Positions 38,221 through 46,678 of a stretch of DNA of 64,000 bases are shown here, in pieces (position 1 is the stretch's first letter; every line of letters begins with the position of its first letter). Source of the stretch: Nonlabens sp. MB-3u-79. Lineage in GTDB: Bacteria > Bacteroidota > Bacteroidia > Flavobacteriales > Flavobacteriaceae. Location: the NCBI RefSeq assembly GCF_002831625.1, contig NZ_CP025116.1:682001-746000 (forward strand). Reading direction: 5' to 3'. The notes below the pieces were generated by a model. It saw only the letters and a program-made list of their open reading frames with translations. It had not been told where the DNA came from and searched no databases. Made by a program: the position numbers and the translations under genes.

Positions 38221-39129
38221 ATGAGAATGTTCGGTACCAAGAAAAAAGATACTCAGGGAATTGATTTAGAGCAAAAAGAAATGATCGAGAATGCCCAAAA
38301 ACGCATCAAACAAAAGCGCAGCCTTTTTACTCATTTTATCATTTTCCTAATAGGCTCCGTAGGCTTAATTATCATTGCAAACCGTCCTAATGTAGAAGAA
38401 ATCACTACATTGTTAGGCTTAGAATGGTGGGTTTGGGCCATTTTTGCTTGGTTGTTGCTACTTGCTTATCACGCCTTTAATGTTTTTATCACCGAAAGAC
38501 TTCTTGGCCCAGAATGGGAAAAAAGCCAGTATGATAAACTGGTGAGAAAACAAAAGGAACGCATCACACAACTGGAAAAGAAAATAGAAAAAGAATATGT
38601 AGCGCCACCCGCAACACTTGCTATGGATACGCCTGCATCTCATCGTAAAATTACCATGATCGCAGCAGCAGGTAAGAATAATGAATTGGGTAAAGACGGC
38701 ACCTTGGTATGGCATCTTCCAGACGATTTTAAAAGATTCAAGTCACTGACTTCTGGACATCACATTATTATGGGACGTAAAACTTTTGAAAGTTTTCCAA
38801 AACCACTGCCCAACCGTACCCACATTATCCTGACAAGGGATAAAAACTACAAGACCGATGGCGGTATAGTGGTTCACGATATGCAAACAGCTCTAGCAAC
38901 TGTTTCAGAAGATCAAAATCCGTTTATTATAGGTGGTGGCGAGATTTACCAACTAGGACTCGCTGTAGCAGATGAAATCGAACTGACCAAAGTTCATGGC
39001 AGCTTTGACGTAGATACCTACTTCCCAGAAATAGATCAAACAAAATGGAAGATCAAAACCTCCTTGCACCATCCAGCAGATGAGAAGCACAAGTATAGTT
39101 TTGATTATGAGACTTGGGTGAGGAAATAG
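38221..39129 (+). CDS. folA: membrane-anchored dihydrofolate reductase (2TM domain fused to DHFR)
   Basis: The ATG at 38221 (or 38227) gives about 302 residues. The N-terminal 110 residues are a 2TM domain: a basic leader, helix one (SLFTHFIIFLIGSVGLIIIA, about 34-55), helix two (WWVWAIFAWLLLLAYHAF, about 69-86) and the tail WEKSQYDKLVRKQKE, then a short coiled coil. DHFR begins near residue 141 (KITMIAAAGKNNELGKDGTL, WHLPDDFKRFKSLT, IIMGRKTFESFPKPLPNRTH, FIIGGGEIYQLGL), with the folate-binding Asp in HLPDDF and all NADPH motifs. It reduces dihydrofolate to tetrahydrofolate. A single frame carries both domains, so the enzyme should sit at the inner membrane. Confidence 0.9.
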   Translation: MRMFGTKKKDTQGIDLEQKEMIENAQKRIKQKRSLFTHFIIFLIGSVGLIIIANRPNVEEITTLLGLEWWVWAIFAWLLLLAYHAFNVFITERLLGPEWEKSQYDKLVRKQKERITQLEKKIEKEYVAPPATLAMDTPASHRKITMIAAAGKNNELGKDGTLVWHLPDDFKRFKSLTSGHHIIMGRKTFESFPKPLPNRTHIILTRDKNYKTDGGIVVHDMQTALATVSEDQNPFIIGGGEIYQLGLAVADEIELTKVHGSFDVDTYFPEIDQTKWKIKTSLHHPADEKHKYSFDYETWVRK

Positions 39130-39133
39130 TTTT

Positions 39134-39420
39134 CAGTAGGCAGTATTCAGTCGCAGTATTAATTAGTTGTGCGAATTTAGTCTCAGTGACAGTTTACAGT
39201 CGCAATTTGTTTCAAGTTGGCAGTAGGCAGGTTGATTTATTCTTTTGCTTTGCAAAAGAATAAATGTGAGTAGGCAGTCTTTTAATCTTTTATATCAGTT
39301 AAAATATTTTCTTGTCTTCATTTTACCGACTGCCTACTTAACGTAAATGAGCAATGTCATTTTACGCCCTGCCTACTGCCTACTCTTCTTTAAACTAACA
39401 AATCACAGACTGCCTACTTT
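39134..39420. repeat. scattered direct and inverted GTAGGCAG words with a 12-bp hairpin
   Basis: This gene-free stretch between the DHFR gene and fabD carries GTAGGCAG at about 39136, 39222 and 39270, and the inverse CTGCCTAC at about 39331, 39369, 39376 and 39410. The direct copies lie on the left and the inverted ones on the right. Between them TTATTCTTTTGC (39237-39248) pairs perfectly with GCAAAAGAATAA (39252-39263). The unit is the same as in the minisatellite after polA. Confidence 0.8.
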
Positions 39421-39424
39421 TACT

Positions 39425-39432
39425 TAAATTTG
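39425..39432 (+). promoter_or_regulatory. -7 element of fabD
   Basis: TAAATTTG fits the consensus, 23 bp before the ATG. No TTTG box is found 19 bp upstream. Confidence 0.55.
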
Positions 39433-39455
39433 CGTCATCAACAAAACATTACTAA

Positions 39456-40343
39456 ATGAAAGCATACGTTTTTCCAGGTCAAGGAGCTCAATTCACAGGA
39501 ATGGGTAAAGACTTATACGATACCTATACAGAAGCAAAAGAATTATTTCATCAAGCAGACGAAATCCTCGGCTTTGAGATTTCAAAAATCATGTTTGAAG
39601 GAACTGCCGATCAACTAAAAGAAACTAAAGTAACCCAACCGGCTATTTTTATTCACTCCGTGATTCTTGCAAAAATGATGGGTGCAGATTTTGCTCCAGA
39701 TATGGTAGCAGGACATTCTTTAGGAGAATTAAGTGCGCTTACCGCAGCTGGTTCTTTATCATTTGCAGATGGCTTGAAAATCGTTTCAGCTCGCGCCCTA
39801 GCCATGCAGGCCGCTTGTGAAGCTCAAGCAAGCACCATGGCAGCCATCATAGGAATGGCAGATGATGTGGTTGAAGAGGTGTGTAAAGCTGTAGACGGTG
39901 TGGTCGTAGCAGCTAATTACAATTGTCCTGGACAGCTCGTTATTTCAGGAGCCATTCCAGCAGTAGAAAAAGCTTGTGAGATCCTAAAAGAAAAAGGAGC
40001 CAAAAGAGCATTACTGCTTCCAGTAGGTGGTGCTTTTCATTCTCCATTAATGGAACCAGCGAGAGAAGAACTGGCTAAAGCTATACAAGACACCGAATTT
40101 AAAAAACCTATGTGTCCTATCTATCAAAACGTAGCTGCTTTTGCGGTTGAGAATACAGACGATATCAAAACCAATTTGATTTACCAACTGACAGCTCCCG
40201 TAAAATGGACACAATCCATTCAACAAATGATCAAAGACGGAGCAACAGAATTTATAGAAGTAGGACCAGGAAAAGCACTACAAGGATTGATCAAGAAAAT
40301 TGATCGTGAGGCGCAAGTGAGTCAAGGAACTGTGGCATATTAA
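39456..40343 (+). CDS. fabD: malonyl-CoA:ACP transacylase
   Basis: A 295-residue enzyme that moves malonyl from CoA to acyl carrier protein for fatty acid synthesis. The oxyanion motif FPGQGAQFTGMGKDLYD opens the protein. The nucleophile Ser is in VAGHSLGELSALTAAG near residue 89. An Arg follows at VSARALAMQAA, and the catalytic His is in VGGAFHSPLMEPAREEL near residue 198. The length is normal. It is monocistronic here, with its own -7 element and a strong bidirectional terminator. No other fab gene is in the window. Confidence 0.97.
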   Translation: MKAYVFPGQGAQFTGMGKDLYDTYTEAKELFHQADEILGFEISKIMFEGTADQLKETKVTQPAIFIHSVILAKMMGADFAPDMVAGHSLGELSALTAAGSLSFADGLKIVSARALAMQAACEAQASTMAAIIGMADDVVEEVCKAVDGVVVAANYNCPGQLVISGAIPAVEKACEILKEKGAKRALLLPVGGAFHSPLMEPAREELAKAIQDTEFKKPMCPIYQNVAAFAVENTDDIKTNLIYQLTAPVKWTQSIQQMIKDGATEFIEVGPGKALQGLIKKIDREAQVSQGTVAY

Positions 40344-40400
40344 GACAATAGTTTATAGAGAGTAGAATATAGAAAACAGAAGTTATATCTATTCTCAGAA

Positions 40401-40445
40401 AAAAAAACCACCCCTAGAAAACGCAGTTTTCTAGGGGTGGTTTTT
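40401..40445. terminator. bidirectional terminator after fabD
   Basis: CCACCCCTAGAAAAC (40408-40422) pairs with GTTTTCTAGGGGTGG (40426-40440), flanked by A7 and T5. Confidence 0.95.
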
Positions 40446-40466
40446 AAATTTTATTACCTCTTAAAC

Positions 40467-41009
40467 TTATGGGGTCAACAATAATGAAATATTACTTACC
40501 GTTTTAGAACAATCACCACCATTAGCACATGGAGTACAAATTCCAATACCTGCCTCTCCAGCAGGATTGTTTGGATAAGATGGAATACATCCTGTCTGCT
40601 CTTGACTACAAGCGGTTGTTTTACAAGATGTACCACTAGCTGCGAGTAAAGTATTATTGCTGCTTTTTTGCACATAGAAACTCACTTTTACTTCTGGTCC
40701 CAAAAAAGTTAGATAATAAGAATTTTCAATTTCATCAATAGAAACATTTTCAAGCATAGGGTGTATACCAGACTCTTCCAAGTGATTTTTGTTTACCGCT
40801 TCAATTAAAGAATTCTTATCAGCAGTTAATACTGGCACTCCATCTTCTAAAATACCTATTTCTAACCATAAAGAGTAACCTGATTCTTTAATCAATTCAC
40901 TTTTTGCAGATTTATTGCTCGTTTCAATATTAGCTGTTGAGTTATCCTCATTACTACATGAAGTAAAGAAAAATAATATTAAAAAAAAGAGAAAAGTTGG
41001 ATTTTTCAT
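40467..41009 (-). CDS. lipoprotein with cysteine-rich C-terminus, function unknown
   Basis: I start at the ATG 41007-41009 (MKNPTFLFFLILFFFTSC), a lipoprotein signal with lipobox FTSC, giving 180 residues. The TTG that would extend it to 41030 lies inside the -7 element. The body is charged (SAKSELIKESGYSLWLEIGI) with no known motif. The last 50 residues hold six cysteines in GTSCKTTACSQEQTGC and GICTPCANGGDC, likely disulfide-bonded outside the cell. This resembles small exported Cys-rich peptide-like proteins of Bacteroidota, but I cannot name the family. Its promoter region contains a four-unit hexanucleotide repeat, so expression may vary. Confidence 0.6.
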   Translation of the reverse strand: MKNPTFLFFLILFFFTSCSNEDNSTANIETSNKSAKSELIKESGYSLWLEIGILEDGVPVLTADKNSLIEAVNKNHLEESGIHPMLENVSIDEIENSYYLTFLGPEVKVSFYVQKSSNNTLLAASGTSCKTTACSQEQTGCIPSYPNNPAGEAGIGICTPCANGGDCSKTVSNISLLLTP

Positions 41010-41027
41010 ATTTAATTTGCTCTTAAT

Positions 41028-41035
41028 CAAAAATA
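41028..41035 (-). promoter_or_regulatory. -7 element of the Cys-rich lipoprotein gene
   Basis: TATTTTTG on the minus strand is an exact TAnnTTTG, 18 bp before the ATG. The spacer and -33 region just upstream is occupied by the hexamer repeat. Confidence 0.6.
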
Positions 41036-41037
41036 AA

Positions 41038-41061
41038 TGATAATGATAATGATAATGATAA
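41038..41061. repeat. (TGATAA)4 hexanucleotide repeat in a promoter spacer
   Basis: Four perfect TGATAA units begin 2 bp from the -7 element and cover the spacer and -33 position. Loss or gain of a unit would change promoter spacing by 6 bp. Confidence 0.85.
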
Positions 41062-41194
41062 ATTTAACATTAATTTGACTTATTAATTCTTGCAAAACTT
41101 ATCTTAAAATAGATTTTAGCATCTGTTTATCAAATAATTAAATTACAATTTGTGAGTATAAAGATCAATACTCAGAAAACCATTAAACGCAAAC

Positions 41195-41235
41195 AAAAAA
41201 ATACCAAGCCATTTCTAGCTTGGTATTTTTTTTTA
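41195..41235. terminator. terminator after sucB
   Basis: ATACCAAGC (41201-41209) pairs with GCTTGGTAT (41218-41226). A run of A on the left is the T-run for the minus strand, and T9 lies on the right. Confidence 0.9.
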
Positions 41236-41286
41236 TAATTCTGTATGTGATCATCAAAAATGGCTCAAGCCATTCCTGATGGATAA

Positions 41287-42558
41287 TTACAACTCTAAAG
41301 CCTTCTTCACATCACCACCCATCAAGATCTCGATAGGGTTTTCCAGGGCTTCTTTAATAGCTACTAAGAATCCTACAGACTCTTTACCATCGATGATGCG
41401 GTGATCATAAGAAACGGCTAGATACATCATAGGGCGTGCAACAATATCACCATCTACTACTACTGGGCGCTCTATAATATTGTGCATTCCTAAAATAGCA
41501 CTCTGAGGCGGGTTGATAATAGGTGTACTCATCATACTTCCAAAAATACCACCGTTTGTGATCGTAAAGGTACCACCAGTCATTTCGTCCACAGTAATAT
41601 CTCCATCTCTAGCGCGTAGGGCTAATCTTTTCACTTCTTGTTCTACTCCTCTAAAAGATAGGTTTTCTGCATTTCTAATTACAGGAACCATCAGGCCTTT
41701 AGGTCCAGATACCGCAATAGAAATATCTTTATAATCATAAGTAAGCATTTCCTTACCGTCAATCATAGAGTTCACTGCTGGGTACATATCCAGGGCTCTA
41801 GTTACTGCTTTAGTAAAGAAAGACATGAATCCTAGAGAAACACCGTGCTTTGCTTTAAACGCATCTTTATATTCGGTACGCAATGCAAAAATAGCATGCA
41901 TGTCAGCCTCGTTAAAGGTCGTGAGCATTGCTGTTTCATTCTTGACACTTACCAGACGTTCTGCTACTTTTCTACGCAACATAGAAAGTTTAGTACGCGA
42001 CTCGCCACGAGATCCAGGTCCTGGAGTTCCCATAGCTGGTTTTGCATTTACAGCATCTTCCTTAGTAATGCGTCCGTCGCGACCAGTTCCAGGTACAGAC
42101 GTAGCGTCCATTCCTTTTTCATCGAGAATTTTCTTTGCAGCAGGACTTGGAGTACCGCTAGCATAAGTTTCTTTTGCTTGTGCAGGTTGTGGCGCTTTTG
42201 AAGCTGCAGCGGTTTCTTTTCCTGCGTTATCTTTTTGCATTTCCTTAGCGACATCTCCATCGCCGCCACCCATACTAGATGGCGCGTTGTCTACGTCTTT
42301 AGATCCTCCGTTAGGATTTGCAGCTTCCGTGTCTATAAGACAGATTACAGCTCCTACTTCTACGGCATCTCCTTCTTCAGCCATTAGGGTAATGATACCG
42401 CTAGCTTCAGCTGGTAATTCTAGAGTTGCTTTATCGCTATCTACCTCAGCAATGGCTTGATCTTTCTCAACCCAATCGCCGGTGGCAACTAACCATTCTG
42501 CTATTTCTACTTCTGTAATCGACTCGCCTGGTGAAGGCACTTTCATTTCTAGAGCCAT
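41287..42558 (-). CDS. sucB: 2-oxoglutarate dehydrogenase E2, dihydrolipoyl succinyltransferase
   Basis: A 423-residue E2 subunit of the TCA-cycle 2-oxoglutarate dehydrogenase. The lipoyl domain has [19 protein letters not shown] with the lipoyl Lys near residue 43. An Ala/Pro/Gln-rich linker follows (about 80-130). The E1/E3-binding domain is [20 protein letters not shown] then [11 protein letters not shown] (about 135-172). The catalytic domain ends [20 protein letters not shown], with the active-site His near residue 392. It sits 3 bp after sucA. E3 (lpd) is not in the window, as is usual. Confidence 0.97.
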   Translation of the reverse strand: MALEMKVPSPGESITEVEIAEWLVATGDWVEKDQAIAEVDSDKATLELPAEASGIITLMAEEGDAVEVGAVICLIDTEAANPNGGSKDVDNAPSSMGGGDGDVAKEMQKDNAGKETAAASKAPQPAQAKETYASGTPSPAAKKILDEKGMDATSVPGTGRDGRITKEDAVNAKPAMGTPGPGSRGESRTKLSMLRRKVAERLVSVKNETAMLTTFNEADMHAIFALRTEYKDAFKAKHGVSLGFMSFFTKAVTRALDMYPAVNSMIDGKEMLTYDYKDISIAVSGPKGLMVPVIRNAENLSFRGVEQEVKRLALRARDGDITVDEMTGGTFTITNGGIFGSMMSTPIINPPQSAILGMHNIIERPVVVDGDIVARPMMYLAVSYDHRIIDGKESVGFLVAIKEALENPIEILMGGDVKKALEL

Positions 42559-42561
42559 AAT

Positions 42562-45309
42562 TTATTTGTTGGTATTAAATACATCTTCTATTATTCTTGC
42601 CTGTCTTCTCTTAGATCTTGTGGAACTTCCTGAAGCAGGGGCTGCGTACATATTTCTTGAGCACACGCGCCATGTTCTTGTTTCTGGCATGTGTAACATC
42701 AAGTGGGAATATGCTCCCATATTTCTAGGTTCTTCTTGTGCCCAAACGACATCTTTAGAACCGTATTTTTTAATTATTTCTTGCATTTGTTCTACCGGAA
42801 GCGGGAATAATTGTTCTAGTCTTACTAAGGCAACGTCTGTTCTGTTATTTTCTTCTCTGTATTCTAAAAGATCGTAATAGAATTTTCCTGATACAAATAC
42901 TAATGTTTCCGCTTTCGCGAAAGCGTCACCATCCACATCAATAACTTCTTGAAAATGCCCTTGCTCCAGTTCAGACACCTTGCTTACTGCTCTAGGAGAA
43001 CGCAACAAAGATTTAGGAGTAAACACCACCAAAGGCTTGCGGTAATTGACCAACATCTGACGACGTAATAGGTGAAACAAGTTTGCTGGCGTGGTACAGT
43101 TGGCCATAAACATATTGTCCTTTGCACACAACTGTAAATAACGTTCTATACGCGCACTGGAATGCTCTGCTCCTTGACCTTCATAACCGTGTGGTAATAA
43201 TTTTACCAGACCATTCTGATTCTTCCATTTATCTTCTCCAGCACTGATGTACTGATCCATAACGATTTGAGCACCGTTAGAGAAATCTCCAAATTGTGCT
43301 TCCCAAATAGTCAAGGTGTTAGGTCTTGCTAAGGCATAACCATATTCAAAACCTACCACCGCATACTCTGACAGGTGTGAATTGTATATATCCATGTTTC
43401 CTTTTACACCATCGATATGATTGTGTAAAATGAATTCGTTCTCTTGATTCTCTGATTTTACGACTGCGTGACGGTGAGAAAAAGTACCTCTTTCTATATC
43501 CTGTCCACTCATACGTACATCAAAGCCTTCCATCATCAAACTACCGTAAGCAAGGTGCTCGCCCATTGCCCAGTCCAGCTTATCATTATCAAACATAGCC
43601 TGACGGGATTCAATAATCTTTTTTACTTTCCTAATAAAAGATTCTCCTTTTGGGAGTTGAGAAATGGTTTTAGTGATTTTTTCTAAAACAGCACGGTCTA
43701 CACCAGTAGCTACTTTTTTCATCATCTCTATTTCTGTAGCCGGTTCAAAACCTTCCCATTCATCTTGCATAAATGGAGTAATCAAGGTATTCTCCATTTG
43801 TCTTGAGGTCACTAACTCCTCTTCCAGTCTGTTTTTGTATTGACTTTCTAATTCTTTGACCTTGGAGTTATTAATCACTCCTTCTTGAAGCAATCTCTCT
43901 GCATAAATATCACATGGATTCTTTTGCTTAGCGATCGCTTTATATAATTGTGGCTGTGTAAAACGAGGCTCATCACCTTCATTATGACCGTATTTTCTAT
44001 AGCCTAATAAATCAATAAACACATCCCTAGCAAATTCCATACGGTAATCCAGCGCAAAATTCATCGCGTGAACCACTGCTTCAGCATCGTCTGCATTTAC
44101 GTGAAGTACTGGTGATAAAGTTACCTTAGCAACATCTGTACAGTACGTACTGGATCTTGCATCTAGATAATTAGTAGTAAAGCCTACTTGATTGTTAACC
44201 ACTAAGTGTATGGTTCCTGCTGTTTTATAAGCGTCTAATTGTGCCATTTGCACCACTTCATAAACGATTCCCTGACCAGCAATAGCCGCGTCACCATGAA
44301 TTACAATGGGCAATACTTTAGAGAAGTTCTCTGGGGTATGTCTGTCTTGTTTGGCACGAGCTATTCCCTCTACTACGGCACCTACCGCCTCTAAATGAGA
44401 CGGATTAGGAACTATATTGATATTGATATCGTTGCCGTTATCTGTTTTTCTTTTACTGGTATACCCCAAGTGGTATTTGACATCACCATCAAAAATATCT
44501 TGTTCGTAATCTTTCCCGTCAAATTCTGAGAAAATATCCTTTACGGGCTTGCCAAAAATATTAGTCAATACATTTAATCGGCCACGGTGCGCCATACCCA
44601 GTACAAATTGATCCACTCCTTTGTCAGCAGCATTTTCAATTAGGGCATCAAGTGCAGGAATTAATGATTCATTTCCTTCTAGAGAAAAACGTTTCTGTCC
44701 CACATATTTAGTATGAAGGAAAGTTTCAAAAGAAACGGCTTCATTCAGCTTCTTAAGAATCTGTAATTTTTGATCTTTATTAAAAGCAGGATGATTGTCA
44801 TTTTTGTGCAACCAGTTTTGGATCCATTTGATCTCATCTGGTTTGCGTATGTACATGTACTCCACCCCTATACTCTCACAATACACTTTATTAAGGTGAG
44901 CAATGATGTTCCTAAGACTGGTTCTTCCCAAGTTTATTAATTCTCCTGAATTAAAAGGAGTGTCTAAGTCTGCATCAGAAAGACCAAAGTTGACCAGGTC
45001 TAGCTTAGGCTCATAATTACGGCGCTCTCTAACTGGATTTGTTTTAGTAAACAAATGACCTCTTGATCGATACGCATCAATTAATTTTACAACTTGAAAT
45101 TCTTTCTGTAAGTTTTCTGGAACACCCACCGAAGCACCTTCATGCTCTACTACTAGGTCGCCCTCGTGAGCGCTCTCCATTCCAAAATCAAAACCTTGAA
45201 AAAAGGAACGCCATGAAGGCTCTACCTGGTCTGGATTAATTAGATATTCATCATAAAGTTGTGCGAAGTATGCAGTATGTGCTGCATTTAGAAATGAAAA
45301 CTTGTCCAT
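42562..45309 (-). CDS. sucA: 2-oxoglutarate dehydrogenase E1
   Basis: I use the ATG 45307-45309 (MDKFSFLNAAHTAYFAQLYD), giving 915 residues, since an upstream TTG adds an unconserved stretch. E1 decarboxylates 2-oxoglutarate with thiamine diphosphate and passes succinyl to the E2 lipoyl group. Visible parts are the N-terminal E2-binding segment (YLINPDQVEPSWRSFFQGFD), MAHRGRLNVLTN, VIHGDAAIAGQGIVYE (TPP and Mg site), the HNEGDEPRFTQP loop, HRHAVVKSE, and VVWAQEEPRNMGAY near the end. sucB follows after 3 bp. A palindromic repeat lies in frame at 42910-42925. Confidence 0.97.
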   Translation of the reverse strand: MDKFSFLNAAHTAYFAQLYDEYLINPDQVEPSWRSFFQGFDFGMESAHEGDLVVEHEGASVGVPENLQKEFQVVKLIDAYRSRGHLFTKTNPVRERRNYEPKLDLVNFGLSDADLDTPFNSGELINLGRTSLRNIIAHLNKVYCESIGVEYMYIRKPDEIKWIQNWLHKNDNHPAFNKDQKLQILKKLNEAVSFETFLHTKYVGQKRFSLEGNESLIPALDALIENAADKGVDQFVLGMAHRGRLNVLTNIFGKPVKDIFSEFDGKDYEQDIFDGDVKYHLGYTSKRKTDNGNDININIVPNPSHLEAVGAVVEGIARAKQDRHTPENFSKVLPIVIHGDAAIAGQGIVYEVVQMAQLDAYKTAGTIHLVVNNQVGFTTNYLDARSSTYCTDVAKVTLSPVLHVNADDAEAVVHAMNFALDYRMEFARDVFIDLLGYRKYGHNEGDEPRFTQPQLYKAIAKQKNPCDIYAERLLQEGVINNSKVKELESQYKNRLEEELVTSRQMENTLITPFMQDEWEGFEPATEIEMMKKVATGVDRAVLEKITKTISQLPKGESFIRKVKKIIESRQAMFDNDKLDWAMGEHLAYGSLMMEGFDVRMSGQDIERGTFSHRHAVVKSENQENEFILHNHIDGVKGNMDIYNSHLSEYAVVGFEYGYALARPNTLTIWEAQFGDFSNGAQIVMDQYISAGEDKWKNQNGLVKLLPHGYEGQGAEHSSARIERYLQLCAKDNMFMANCTTPANLFHLLRRQMLVNYRKPLVVFTPKSLLRSPRAVSKVSELEQGHFQEVIDVDGDAFAKAETLVFVSGKFYYDLLEYREENNRTDVALVRLEQLFPLPVEQMQEIIKKYGSKDVVWAQEEPRNMGAYSHLMLHMPETRTWRVCSRNMYAAPASGSSTRSKRRQARIIEDVFNTNK
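42910..42925. repeat. palindromic repeat copy 7, inside sucA
   Basis: A perfect CGCTTTCGCGAAAGCG, read as Ala-Phe-Ala-Lys-Ala in VDGDAFAKAETLVFV. Confidence 0.9.
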
Positions 45310-45348
45310 ATATGGAAGGAAATTTATCCTTTTTATCAATTGTTATTG

Positions 45349-45356
45349 CAAAAATA
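45349..45356 (-). promoter_or_regulatory. -7 element of sucA-sucB
   Basis: TATTTTTG on the minus strand fits TAnnTTTG, about 40 bp before the sucA ATG. A one-mismatch TATG lies at the -33 distance. Confidence 0.55.
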
Positions 45357-45587
45357 AAGAAATGTGCCGTCATGTCATAAGCTTTTGTACTTTTATAACA
45401 GTGAACTCGTTAAAACCTTTGCAATAAACTCCTATATTTTTCTTTTCAATAATGAAATTCATTCTTTTATATCAGGCTAAAGATGCCGTACAGAATAAAA
45501 AAACTTCCTTTAGTTTTAAATGATCTATTTTTCACTTAAACCTAAAAAGTCTTAAACAATTACGAACCAATTATTAATGCCTACAGT

Positions 45588-46118
45588 ATGAAAACCTATT
45601 CCTTGAAAAATATCAGCATCATATCCGTATTTGGACTCTTTTGTTGTCTTTCTTTTAGTCAGCAACTGCAAGAGTCTAAATTTTGGGACCGCGTTCTATT
45701 TGGAGGTAACATAGGTGCTAACTTCGGTAGCAACTTCAGCTCGGTGCTTATTGCTCCACAAGCTATTTATCAAGTGAACGAATATATAGGTCTAGGAGTT
45801 GGTTTAAATTACAGCTATTCAGAACGAGACCTCAATAGATTTGACGACTTTAAATCCACTATCGCAGGTGGTAGTTTCATTGCTCTTGCACAACCTATAG
45901 ACTTCCTTCAGGTCAGTGCAGACTTTGAATACCTCAACGTGAATAGGAACTTTGCCGACTCCAGTTTTGACGATAACTATTGGGTCCCTGCCTTTTTCTT
46001 AGGCGCTGGTTATCAACAAGGAAATTTTGTAATAGGCGCGAGATATGATGTGCTCTTTAATGAAAGACGCAGTGTATATCAAAACGGGATACAGCCGTTT
46101 ATCAGGGTGTTGTTTTAA
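45588..46118 (+). CDS. small outer-membrane beta-barrel protein
   Basis: 176 residues with a signal peptide (about 1-25, ending CCLSFSQQ) and alternating beta strands rich in aromatic residues: RVLFGGNIGANFGSNFSSV, YIGLGVGLNYSYSERD, FLQVSADFEYLNVNRNF, FVIGARYDVLFNERRS and a terminal IQPFIRVLF whose last Phe is typical of outer-membrane barrels. Its relatives are often named alpha-ketoglutarate decarboxylase in databases, apparently only because of the neighbouring sucA. Nothing enzymatic is visible. It is divergent from sucA. Confidence 0.75.
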   Translation: MKTYSLKNISIISVFGLFCCLSFSQQLQESKFWDRVLFGGNIGANFGSNFSSVLIAPQAIYQVNEYIGLGVGLNYSYSERDLNRFDDFKSTIAGGSFIALAQPIDFLQVSADFEYLNVNRNFADSSFDDNYWVPAFFLGAGYQQGNFVIGARYDVLFNERRSVYQNGIQPFIRVLF

Positions 46119-46133
46119 ATGGTTGTTCTGTTT

Positions 46134-46149
46134 CGCTTTCGCGAAAGCG
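46134..46149. repeat. palindromic repeat copy 8, intergenic
   Basis: The 16-bp core is extended by TTT/AAA to a perfect 22-bp palindrome (46131-46152), 13 bp after the barrel-protein stop and between convergent genes. Confidence 0.9.
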
Positions 46150-46182
46150 AAATACAGCACACCATAGAAATCACATGGTAAT

Positions 46183-46488
46183 TTACTGCCGCAACCTGAA
46201 CTGGATCTTACTCCATTCTCTCATTAAAAAACCTAGTATGATTCCCTTTTCTAAGTTTTTTTCTTGCACGTCTGCCAAGTAATACAATTGCTGAAGTTTA
46301 GAGTCACTGTCTTCGATAGCTTCATTTAATAAAGAAACAAGAGCCTCTAAAAATTCTTTAGGCTCATTAAATTCAACAGCTTCAAAACCAGAACGCTCGA
46401 GATCTTTATTCACTTGGCTTTTATACACCATAAAGACATGATGTCTATCTTCTAGTTTATCTTGTAAAATGGTGAGCTTTTCTGACAT
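46183..46488 (-). CDS. small cytoplasmic protein of unknown function
   Basis: 101 residues, MSEKLTILQDKLEDRHHVFM then EPKEFLEALVSLLNEAIED and LYYLADVQEKNLEKGIILGF. It looks mostly helical, with no signal peptide, no cysteine and no recognised motif. It is transcribed alone, convergent with the barrel protein and divergent from the helicase. Codon use and context look like a real gene and not a shadow. The function is unknown. Confidence 0.55.
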   Translation of the reverse strand: MSEKLTILQDKLEDRHHVFMVYKSQVNKDLERSGFEAVEFNEPKEFLEALVSLLNEAIEDSDSKLQQLYYLADVQEKNLEKGIILGFLMREWSKIQFRLRQ

Positions 46489-46653
46489 GAGATTTCTTTA
46501 AAAACCAAATTTAAAAGTTTGCTAACACAAGTCGGCGATTTTATGATGTATTCTTACATTTCATTTATTCGTTTGTAGTTTTCGCAACCTTTAAGATTGA
46601 AGAACTCAAAAGGCGATAGAGAAAAAAGAGAGCTCTAGATATTAACTTAAAGA

Positions 46654-46671
46654 TTTCCGCCTACGCGGAAA
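46654..46671. promoter_or_regulatory. hairpin just before the helicase start codon
   Basis: TTTCCGC (46654-46660) pairs with GCGGAAA (46665-46671) around CTAC, and ends 7 bp before the ATG at 46679. It could limit ribosome access. Confidence 0.45.
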
Positions 46672-46678
46672 TTGGTGC

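Noticed and set aside
41825..42201. Two plus-strand frames of 113-118 residues
   Set aside because: They lie antisense to the sucB linker and have no supporting signals.
45588..46118. Alpha-ketoglutarate decarboxylase annotation for the gene beside sucA
   Set aside because: The sequence is a signal peptide plus beta-barrel strands, with no thiamine- or substrate-binding motif.
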